A stretch of DNA of 64,000 nucleotides from Blastocladiella emersonii ATCC 22665 (lineage: Eukaryota; Blastocladiomycota; Blastocladiomycetes; Blastocladiales; Blastocladiaceae). The stretch lies in contig JANHCV010000011.1 in NCBI GenBank assembly GCA_025594325.1, positions 186,001 through 250,000 on the forward strand, in the 5' to 3' direction. Made by a program: the position numbers and the translations under genes. Positions 8,943-17,560 of the stretch are shown here, one piece after another. The notes under the pieces are model-generated. The model was not told the DNA's origin, ran no database searches, and saw only the letters and a program-made list of their open reading frames with translations. The number at the start of each line of letters is the position of its first letter. The stretch's first letter is position 1.

Positions 8943-9687
8943 TCACTTTCCCGAGGGCGGCGACGAGAACTCGAACGAGGCCTTGTTGTGCATGACGAGG
9001 ACGCCGTCGACAAAGTAGAAGGAGTCGGCCTTGGTGGCGTGCGGGTTGGCGAGCATCTCCTTCTTGAGTTTCTTGTCGAGTGCGGGCACCTCGTAGATGC
9101 TCTCCCACGTGTTGACCGAGTTGGGGATGCAGAAGCCGAAGGTGAAGTCGAAGGACTTGATGAGGGTGTCGCCGACATAGTGGCGCTCGATCATGCGGAA
9201 GTTGGTGATGGGCTTGGCGCCGACGGCGAAGACGAGACTAAGGGATACGTGTGTCAGTGCCGGTCGGTTACAGGGTCAGGGTGAGGTGAGAGAGAGCGTA
9301 CGTGGTGCCGACCTCGCGGCAGTCGAGAAAGTCGTGGCCAAAGTCGTAGTGGACGGAACGGAACAGGTTCGGGTCGACGCCGGGCGGCACGTCCATGTCC
9401 TTGAGCGGCACGTAGTCGCTGTGGCTGCCCGGCCGCTTGGTCTCGAAGAAGACGCGGCCCGAGGCCTTGTCCTTGATGCTGAACTCGAGGAACTGGACGG
9501 GCGGGCTCGCGGTGAAGGGGACGAGGAAGTCGGGCGTGGCCTTCTTGAACTTGAGCACGTCGGCGGGCGTGACGGGCCCCGCGGGCAGCGTGTTGGCCGA
9601 TAGCGAGGTGGCGGAGCCGCGGGGCGAGGTGGAGGACGAGCCCTTGGACGGGAGGTTGAAGGGCATCTTGATCAGCGGGAGGGGCAT
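8943..9687 (-). CDS. UNC119: UNC119/PDE6-delta family lipid-binding protein
   Basis: Two exons, 9687-9302 and 9237-8943, with a 64-nt intron (GTACGC donor, TTAG acceptor), give 226 aa, close to animal UNC119 (about 240). Diagnostic blocks are NFRMIERHYVGDTLIKSFDF, FGFCIPNSVNTWE-IYEVP and DSFYFVDGVLVMHNKA near the C terminus, nearly word for word the UNC119 signature. The protein forms an immunoglobulin-like beta sandwich that holds N-myristoylated cargo and delivers it to cilia or flagella under Arl3 control. Its presence argues for a flagellated life stage. An alternative start is Met at 9666. It shares a 480-bp divergent promoter region, containing a G-rich tandem repeat, with the coiled-coil gene at 10170. 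Confidence 0.93.
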
Positions 9688-10169
9688 GGTGTGTGCGTGG
9701 GCCGGCGAGGACTCGTGTGCGGTCCAAGAGCGTTGGCGTTGTGAGGTGGAGGTGTCGATGGGCAGGGCGAACCCGTTCGTTCGAGATAAGCGGGGCGAGG
9801 AGGGAGGAGACTGCGCTTCGACGAGGCGGTGCCGGGTGCGGGTCTCGTGGTGCAGCTGAGATACATGCGACGCGGGCCGGTCCGCCGTGGGGTCTCCCGA
9901 GCCCCCTTGCCGATCGAGGACAAGGGGTCGCGCCGGCGGCGGGCGGGTCGGCGGGCGGGGCGGGCGGGCACGGGTCGGCGGGCGGGGCGGGCGGGCACGG
10001 CCCGGCACGGCGAAAGCGCGACGCGGCGCGAAACGCGAGACACGACGCGTCGGCGCGAGGCGTCATGTGACGGGGCGGATCGACGACTTCTTCGCCTCCT
10101 TGCTGCTGCCCGCAACCGTTCCCGCTGCCGCCCCTCGACGCCGAGCACTTCAGTCGGCGCTGCCAGATC
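9688..10169. promoter_or_regulatory. divergent promoter region with G-rich repeat
   Basis: 482 bp between the start codons of UNC119 (minus) and the coiled-coil protein (plus), presumably holding both promoters. Its notable content is the G-tract repeat at 9945-9998. Confidence 0.45.
9945..9998 (+). repeat. 27-bp G-rich perfect tandem repeat (2 units)
   Basis: Two identical 27-bp units (9945-9971, 9972-9998), each with several GGG/GGGG runs separated by one or two bases, such as GGGCGGGGCGGGCGGG. This can in principle fold as G-quadruplexes on the plus strand. Further G-runs flank it upstream. Confidence 0.85.
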
Positions 10170-11654
10170 ATGCAACGGAATGGACCCTACGAACCACGCT
10201 CCGTAACCGCGCCGCCACGCGCCCGCGCCCCGCCCGACGCCGGCCCATCGTCGTCGCTCAGGGGTACCGCCGCCGCCGCTCCTGCACGATCCCACCCGTA
10301 CCGACGCCCCGACTCTACGAAACCGCCATCCACGCTCCCCGGACGCACCATTTCGGCCACCGAAGCCTCGCTGCGGGCTGCGCGCGACCGCCTGCTGTTC
10401 CAGCGAGCCTCGCTGCGCCGCGCGCTCGAGGAGACGCCGCCGCGGCAAGAGGAGGCCCAGCGGACCGCTGACGCCGCGTACAAGGCGCGGATCAACGCGC
10501 TGCGCGACGTGGAAACGGCTGGGACGCGGCTCCAGTCCGCCGTTGCGGCCATGGACCGGGAACGCGCCGCCGTCCACGACGCCCTGTTCCCGCCGCCCGC
10601 TTCCGAGAGCAGCGACAGGCCCGCGCCACCACTGCTCACGGCATCCCCACGCGTCCTGGCCCATCTCGCTGCGACGACCACCAAATCCGTCGAGTCGTGG
10701 CGCGCCCACGCCGAGTCCGCCACCGCGACGTCCGCCGGCCGGATACCCCGCCTCGACCCGCCCGACCTGCACGCCGAGCTGAACCGCATCTCGGCGTCGG
10801 TCGGCGACCACGCCGCAGCGCTCGTCCGCGTGCGCGCCGAGCTCGCGCGACTGCGCGCGTTTCGCGGAGCGCTCGACACTCGACCACCACCCCATTCCGC
10901 CGCACCCCACGGTCTGACGGCGGCCGCTGCGTCCGAGACGGCGTCGATCCTCGACCACCTCGCCGCGCTCGCCCGCGACCACACCGCGCGCGACCGCGTC
11001 CTCGTCCCCGCAGCGCGTCACGTCGCCCAGGAACGCGCCCGCGCGCACCTCCACGTGCACACCGTGCTCGACGAGACGCGGCAGGCCGTCGCGACCAACT
11101 GCGCGGTCCTAGGCGCCGTGTGCAGCATCGCCGAGGCCGAGAAGGGCGCCGCGGCCGCGGTCGAGGCCACGCTGCGCGAGCAGCACGCCCGGCTCGCGGA
11201 CCTCGCCAAGCTGCTCGCCCCGCCTCCGCCGCCACCACCACGATCGAGCGACCTCCTCCTCCGCGCCACCGCGCAGGCCCTCGGCGGATCTACGGCGCCC
11301 GTCCCGTCCGCCCTGTCGACCGCGCTACGGCGGACCGCCGAGCGACACGCGGCGCAGCGGGCCGACGCGACGCAGGCGCGCGATCTCGCGCGCGGGACGA
11401 TTGAGGCGGCGGCACACGCGGTGCAAGCGGGGTCTGCCGTGATCCCGCGCGCGTTCCCGGCCGTTGACGACGAAGAGGCGGACCCGCTGGGGCCGCTGAG
11501 CGCGCTCGCGGCCGAGGTATCGCTCAAGGCGAAACAAGCGGCGCGCGCGGTTCCGCCGGGCGACGCGGACGCGCAGGGCGGCATGGTGCGACACCTGCTG
11601 CGGGTTCTGGAGCAGCGGGCGGGCGGCGCGGGCACGGGCGCGAACGGGCGATGA
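10170..11654 (+). CDS. coiled-coil protein of unknown function
   Basis: A single-exon 494-aa protein, Ala- and Arg-rich. The first 60 residues are disordered (Pro, Ser, Ala). From about residue 62 onward there are long alpha-helical, heptad-like stretches (for example residues around RAARDRLLFQRASLRRALEE) broken by Pro-rich linkers, including a poly-Pro run near residue 350. No enzyme motif is seen. It shares a divergent promoter region with UNC119, which raises the possibility of a flagellar or centrosomal role, but this is inference from position only. No family is recognised. Confidence 0.65.
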   Translation: MQRNGPYEPRSVTAPPRARAPPDAGPSSSLRGTAAAAPARSHPYRRPDSTKPPSTLPGRTISATEASLRAARDRLLFQRASLRRALEETPPRQEEAQRTADAAYKARINALRDVETAGTRLQSAVAAMDRERAAVHDALFPPPASESSDRPAPPLLTASPRVLAHLAATTTKSVESWRAHAESATATSAGRIPRLDPPDLHAELNRISASVGDHAAALVRVRAELARLRAFRGALDTRPPPHSAAPHGLTAAAASETASILDHLAALARDHTARDRVLVPAARHVAQERARAHLHVHTVLDETRQAVATNCAVLGAVCSIAEAEKGAAAAVEATLREQHARLADLAKLLAPPPPPPPRSSDLLLRATAQALGGSTAPVPSALSTALRRTAERHAAQRADATQARDLARGTIEAAAHAVQAGSAVIPRAFPAVDDEEADPLGPLSALAAEVSLKAKQAARAVPPGDADAQGGMVRHLLRVLEQRAGGAGTGANGR

Positions 11655-11681
11655 TGATGAGTTGCGTAATTAATTTATTAT

Positions 11682-12905
11682 TCACACCTTGCGGAACGCA
11701 AACGCCATGTACAGTCCGATGGCCTCCCACTCGTCGGGCGACACGCTCGGTTTAGCGGTCGTCAAAACCTTCATGCGGACGAGCAGGTCGCGGAACCGGT
11801 CGGCGTTGCGCTGGAAAAAGGCGTGGAAGTTGGTGCGGTCCATGACCTCGAGCCCGTACTCGCGCGCGAGCTTGGTGAAGGACGGCCAGTGCACGAGGTA
11901 CTCGGGGCAGTCGTCGATGGCGTCGACCAGCTTGAAGTGGTACTCGTGCCCGTACACCGGGTACGTGTCGCGCTGCGCGAAGCGCACGGTGCAGATCGAG
12001 TTGCCGAACTCGAGGCCCTCGGCGGCGCGGAGCTTTTTGCTACGGGTCCGTTCGTGGGGTTAGCGTTTGGTGCGGGGCCAGGGTACGAGAGAGCAGCAGC
12101 GTACACGAGGACGTTGGCGTCGGTGGTGGTGCCGAAAAAGTAGCCGCCGGGGACGAGGCGCGACGAAATGTTCTCGAGCATCTGGCGGACCTGGCGCTCG
12201 GAGCGGAAGGCGTAGTGCATGCAGAACTGCATCGACACTGCGTTGAAACGCACGTCGCGAGGAATGTGTGGTTCGATCGAGTCCTACGCGCAGTCTCGAG
12301 GGTCAGTCAAGCGCACAGACCGCGACGAAGGAAGGGCAACGAACGTTGTAGCAGTCGAGCGTGGTGAATGTAGCATTGAACCGCGCGCCCTTGATCGTCG
12401 AGAACCGCCTCCGGGCCTCCTCGATCGAGACATTCGCGACGTCGAACCCGTACAGCTCGCGAATATTCGCCTGGCGGTACTTTTGCAGGTCGCCGCCCTT
12501 GCCGCACCCCATATCGAGGACCGAGTCGCCGCGGCGCAGGAACTGCTGCATCAGCACGGCCTTGACCCAGTTGTTGAAGCACCGCATCTGGAAGATGGGC
12601 GAGTCCTCGCGCGCCACCACGCTGCCCGCCGGCCGCTCGTTGTAGTGCGCGGCAACCAGCGACGCCATCTGCCGCGCATCGTCGGCGCCCGCCACGTGCG
12701 GGATCTTGCGCGGAACCGAGTCGTCCTCGCGCGGCGGAGACCGGCTGCGCGCGCGCTTGGTGCTCGGGTGCAGCTGCTCCTTGGGTCGGTCGTGCGATGG
12801 AGCCGCTGCGGGTGCCGGCGGCGGCGGCGGGGCGTCACGCCGGCGTGGGCTGCGCTCCGGCTCGGGCCGAGCGGGTGCTGGTGATTTTGGCGATGTGTGC
12901 TCCAT
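11682..12905 (-). CDS. ABD1: mRNA cap guanine-N7 methyltransferase
   Basis: Three exons: 12905-12345, 12283-12105 and 12039-11682 (introns 61 and 65 nt, the second with GCTAAC), giving 365 aa; an in-frame ATG at 12941 would add 12 residues. The first 80 residues are a Pro/Arg/Ser-rich tail as in other fungal Abd1 proteins. The methyltransferase domain follows, with the SAM-binding motif SVLDMGCGKGGDLQKY, the cap-contacting region FNNWVKAVLMQ, then MQFCMHYAFRS, VPGGYFFGTT, and the family end AREYGLEVMDRTNFHAFF and LYMAFAFRKV. It methylates the cap guanine N7 of pre-mRNA in the nucleus. The start codon is 306 bp from the divergent eIF3f gene. Confidence 0.95.
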
Positions 12906-13211
12906 GGTTAATTTCGTTGCTGCGTGGAGAAGGGAGGTCATAACTGGCGCCGAAGCGAAGGACAGAGCGAAGGACGCGAAAGGGCGGGCAGCAACGCGGC
13001 CACTCGCGGTCGGCTGAACCCACGTGACGCTCGGCCAACAGCGACCTCCGCGCCGTCGCCGCCGTCTCCGCCGGGCCCAGCCGCGCGCACCGTGGCGGAC
13101 CGTGGACGGTGGCGGCGGCGACGGAGGGTAGCCGTGCATGGTGGCGAGGGCGCGCTGGGTGCAACTGGACGGAGCCTCGGCCAACCACGTAGCACACTTG
13201 ATATTCCCGCC
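12906..13211. promoter_or_regulatory. divergent promoter region ABD1/eIF3f
   Basis: 306 bp between two divergent housekeeping gene starts, so both promoters must lie here or in the leaders. No TATA box is evident. Confidence 0.4.
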
Positions 13212-14189
13212 ATGACGTCCGCCACCACTGCGCCCGCGATCCTGTCGCTGCCGAGCCTGCACAGCCACACGGCGACCGTGGCCGGGAGCGCGCCCGCGCC
13301 GCCCGCGTCGCTGACGGCGCGCGTGTCGCTGGTCGCGGCGCTGTCGATCCTCGACCACTGGGCGCACCGCAACGAGGGCTCGACGCGGGTCGTCGGTGCG
13401 CTGCTCGGCACGCGGTCGGCCGACGGGTCGGTGCTCGACATCACCGACTCGTTCCCGATCGCGCTCGTCGACAACGACACGTCCATCGACGTGAGCTTTG
13501 CCACCACCATGTACCAGCTGCGCCGCCGCACCAACGCCAAGGACCTGGTCCTCGGCTGGTACACGACGGGCGCCGCCCTCGACGAGTCGTCGGCCGGCTT
13601 CCACGAGTGGTTCGAGGAGAACCTCATCTCCACGTCGCACGGCTTCCACCAGGGCGTGCACCTGCTCGTCGACGCCTCGCTCAACGACGACAACATGGCG
13701 CTCCAGGGCTTCATCGGCGTCCCCGTCGCCACCCTGACCGACGGCAAGCAGGGCCGCATGTTCGTCCCGTTCCCCGTCGAGGTCGCCGTTGCCGAGCACG
13801 AGCAGTCGGGCCTCGAGGCCATCGCCTCGGCCGCGCTCCCGTCGTCCGAGAACGTGGCGCCGCTCGTGCCGCGCGTCGGCATCCCGCAGGCGCAGGGCCG
13901 CGTCGCCAAGCTCGACAGCCTGCTCGACGCGTGCATCCACGTCGCGTCCGAGACCCTCGACGAGCTGCGCGACACCAAGCGGCCCCTGTCGGGCCCGCAG
14001 GCCGCTGCCCTCAACCGCCTCGGCCACACGCTCGCCAAGGTCGTCGCTGCCCGCACCCACGCCGCCGACGTGCGCGCCATGGACGCCGAGATCCGCGACC
14101 TCAAGACCATCCTCGAGCTCGCCGCCCAGGCCCGCAAGCAGATGGTCGTCTCTGAGCTCATCATGTACGGCGCCGCCTTCAAGCACTAA
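13212..14189 (+). CDS. EIF3F: eukaryotic translation initiation factor 3 subunit F
   Basis: A single-exon 325-aa protein. It has an N-terminal MPN domain (about residues 30-165): VSLVAALSILDHWAHRN, RVVGALLGTRSADGSVLDIT, SFPIALVDND and KDLVLGWYTTG. The JAMM zinc site (HxH...D) is absent, as usual for eIF3f, so it is structural rather than a peptidase. The C-terminal half holds the MPN-associated helices ending in DLKTILELAAQARKQMVV. It is part of the eIF3 complex that brings mRNA to the 40S subunit. The ATG at 13212 is chosen because it directly precedes the conserved N terminus; the frame stays open upstream but without family similarity. Confidence 0.95.
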   Translation: MTSATTAPAILSLPSLHSHTATVAGSAPAPPASLTARVSLVAALSILDHWAHRNEGSTRVVGALLGTRSADGSVLDITDSFPIALVDNDTSIDVSFATTMYQLRRRTNAKDLVLGWYTTGAALDESSAGFHEWFEENLISTSHGFHQGVHLLVDASLNDDNMALQGFIGVPVATLTDGKQGRMFVPFPVEVAVAEHEQSGLEAIASAALPSSENVAPLVPRVGIPQAQGRVAKLDSLLDACIHVASETLDELRDTKRPLSGPQAAALNRLGHTLAKVVAARTHAADVRAMDAEIRDLKTILELAAQARKQMVVSELIMYGAAFKH

Positions 14190-14285
14190 GCGTCGTCGTG
14201 TACCTCCCCTTGTTTGTTGTTCCGTTTTGAGTAATCCAATCATTCCTCTTTGCGCAACTTGCTGTACATTTGAACTAGTTCGTTT

Positions 14286-17081
14286 TTACATGGCGAGGAG
14301 ATCCTGCTCAATCTCGTCAAAGATGGACAAGTCGACAACGGGCAACGCGTCCAGCGTCGGCGCCGCTGTGCTCGCTGCCACAGCACTCGCGGCCGCCGGC
14401 GCCCGTTGCACCACCTTGCCGCCCGGCTGCAACGCCGATGCCACCACCGTATCCACGACGAGCCGCGGCTTACTTTTGGGCGTCGTCGCGCCCGGGCCCG
14501 CGCTCGGCGGCTGCGGTGGGCTCAGCGCCGGCGCCAGCACGCCCGCCACGGGCAGCGGCATCGGTAACGGCGGCGGGATCGCCGCGTCCGCGAGGACCAG
14601 GTTCACTGGGATCGGCTCGGGCGTCGTGTCGAGTCGGTCGAGCAGGCCTGTCGCGCCGATCGGCGGTGGGACAGGGGGCGGAACGGCTGACTTGGGCCGC
14701 GTCGTCGCCGTGGACTTGGGCCGCGGGGCCGCAGGAGGCGGAGGTGGCGGGGTCGAGTACTCGGACGGTTCTGGAATGACGACCGCGGTCGCCGACGACG
14801 ATGGGATCGCGGGCGGGAGCGCTGCCGGGAACGCCGCGATCGCGGGCAAGATGGCCACGGGCACGGCGCCGGGCGGCGACGCGCGCGGCCGGCGCGGCGT
14901 CTTGGTCCCGGGCGATGCGTGCGGGCCGCCTGCCATGGACACGCGCGCAACATGGGTTGGTGGCGACGACCCGGTGTCAGGCCGCGCAACAGGCTGCGAG
15001 GCGGGGGAGGTGACGATGGTTGTGATGGGCGCGGCCGGCACGCCGTAGTACGCGGACGGTACGCGCGACGCCCTTGCCTGACTCGCGCCGGGCAGCATCA
15101 TGACGCGCGAGTTGCGGTGGTTGGACGTCTCGTTCGGGTTGTACACGTTGGCGGGGTTGGGCGCGCGCAGCGGCTCGGCGACGACGGGAGCGACCGCCGC
15201 GGGCCGCGGGAGCGAGCCCGCGCTGGCGCCGAACACGCCCTCGTCCGAGTTGTTGCTGCCGCGGCGGCCGAGTGACCGCGTCGACGGCTTCCCGGACCCG
15301 ACGCCGCCGTTCCGCCGGCGGCGCATGATGAACATGCCCGCGGCGAACACGCCGATCAGGAACACGACGCCCGCGGTCGCACCCGCCACGACCCACGACA
15401 GCGACCCGGCGAGCGACGCGGCGGACCGGCCCGCGAGCGTGCCGTCCGACTTGGCCGCGAACCCGGACGTGATATCGGCGCGGCTCGGCGGCGGGATCGT
15501 GATGGGCACGATCGTCGCGGCATCCCCCGCGTTCCCCGCCGACGCCGCGCGGACCAGCCGGTTCGGCGCGGTCCCGACGTCCGTCAGCACGTTAGTCGTC
15601 GACAGGTTACGCAGCGCGGCCGTGATGTCGGCGGGCTTCCACTGCGGGTTGACCTGCAGCAGCTGCGCGACGACACCCGTCACGAACGGCGCCGCTTGCG
15701 ACGTACCGCGGAACACGGCGTACGCGCGCGGCCCGCCGTTCGAAGACGACACGATCCCGTCGCCCGGCGCCCACGCCGTCAGACACGGGCCGAAGTTGGA
15801 GAAGGACGCGCGCGCGTCGTTGGGCGCCGATGCGCCCACCACGATCGCGCCCTCGGAGCCCGCGGGCGAGCCGCTGCACGCGGTCGGGAGGGCGTCGTTG
15901 CCCGCGGCCACGATCACGGCGATCCCGCTCGAAGTCGCGCGTGCGATGGCGTCGTCGATGGAACGCACGCGCTGGTATGTGCCGTTGCTTGATGGCCGCG
16001 GTCCCACTACATTTGCGCGTGAGTTTACGGTCCAATGCGAAGTTCGCGCACAGAGAACGTACGGCTCATGTTAATAACGGCGGGCTTCTTGTGGTTGCGG
16101 ACGATCCAGTCGACGGCCTCGACGACGTCGGCGTTGGACGTGTCCTCGCACCCGAGCACACGGACAGCGTGCAGCGAGGCCTCCTTGGCCACGCCGACGC
16201 CGAGCCCGCCGCAGATGCCCGCAATGTGGGTGCCGTGGCCCGTGCAGTCGCGCTCCGTGAAGTTGACGCCGGGCTTTTTGGCGCCCAGCGCCGACTGCAC
16301 CTCGTACGCGAGCTTGGCGCGGCCCGGCGGCGAGAATTCGGCGTGCTCGGCCACGATGCCGCTGTCGATGATGTAGATGTTGACGCCTGCGGTTCGGGGT
16401 TTGGGAGATCAGTTCCGCCATCACTCCGCGGGTCGCACGGCAGACAAACGTACCCTTTCCCGTCAAATCAAACGCATACTTGTTATCCAACGGAAGCGCG
16501 CGCTGGTCGATGCGGTCGAGCCCCCACAGCGTGGTGGGTACCGTGGCCGTCTGCGGGAGGTCCTGGACCTGCGCCATGGCCATGCGCTGCACCTGCTCGA
16601 CGTACGCGACGCACGGGATCCGCGCGACCTGGTCGACGGGCAGCGTCGGGAACGCCGCCGACGGCGTGTAGTCGACGCGGAACCCGCGCAGCGCCGACTC
16701 GTACGCGAACGTCACGGACGTTGCCAGCGTTGACAGCACCCGCGCCATGCCCTTCGACACGGCGTCCACGTCCGGGCACGCCGCGTCGAGTGCGACTAGG
16801 TACGAGTGCGCGACGGCCGTCGCGGCATCGGGCGCGTGGTAGATGGGCACGGGGGCGGGGTCCGAGTCCGTGGCCAGCTGCGCGCGGGAGCCCGCGCCGG
16901 CGATGCGGGACTGGCTCTGGTCGGCGGCAGACGCGGGAAGCGAGCTCAGCGCGGCCTCGAAGGCGGCGAGATCCACGCTGAGCTTGGGAGCGGCCGTGGC
17001 CGCGCCATGAACGAGGGCCGTGGTGGTGGCCAGGACGACAACAGCCCAGATGGAGACAAGGAAGAGGAGAGTGCGCGGCAT
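14286..17081 (-). CDS. membrane-anchored subtilisin-like serine protease (S8) with Pro-rich cytosolic tail
   Basis: Three exons: 17081-16454, 16386-16063 and 16006-14286 (introns 67 and 56 nt), giving 890 aa. There is a signal peptide (LLFLVSIWAVVVLATTTALV), an inhibitor-I9-like propeptide to about residue 200, then the subtilase domain with Asp217 (IYIIDSGI), His260 (TGHGTHIAG), oxyanion Asn354 (VAAGND) and Ser420. The serine motif reads GTSQAAPF, with Gln in place of the usual Met. A single TM helix at 521-545 precedes RRRRN and a roughly 340-residue Pro/Ala/Ser-rich tail. Most fungal S8A proteases are secreted and lack this anchor and tail; Kex2-like S8B enzymes have an anchor but a different (P-domain) layout, not seen here. 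Likely orientation: catalytic domain outside or luminal, tail cytosolic. Confidence 0.85.
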
Positions 17082-17560
17082 GGTGGCCACGCTTCGAGGA
17101 CAGGGATAGGAAGAAGGGAGGTATAGATGACAGCTGGTCTACTCAGCGCGCAACCAGGCGCGCCGTGATGGACGTCAGGGTGGGGGAGGAGGCCCGACGA
17201 CGACGGCGGGATGGGCGAGGAGTCGCCGTGGACGGGGGGACCGGGAGGGATGATGGATGGTGCGAACGAGGACGACGACGCCGGCGAAGAGCGCGGGTCC
17301 CTGCCATACACGGCGGCCCAGCCCCGGGCTCGCGGTCGCAGCTGCGGCCAAGAGGCCGGCGTGGCGCGGGAGGATATATGAAGTGCCGGCGGCCATCATC
17401 GTCAAGCCCGGACAACGGTTTTCGAACTGATTTGATCCGCCATGTGATGTGATCGTGGCGGAGCGCGCACTGCTACCCCCCTCTGCGTCACACGACCCCC
17501 ATGTAACTTGTTCAGCGCGTCGGCTCGCGGCGCGACTTGGTGCACTGCGCTAGACCCTCT
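17082..17560. promoter_or_regulatory. divergent promoter region
   Basis: 479 bp between the subtilase (minus) and the PPR-like gene (plus). GC- and purine-rich, with no distinct motif recognised. Confidence 0.4.

Noticed and set aside
12303-14243. Long minus-strand frame spanning ABD1 exon 1 and eIF3f
   Set aside because: Only its ABD1 part (from 12905 down) matches a family. The portion over eIF3f is antisense noise.
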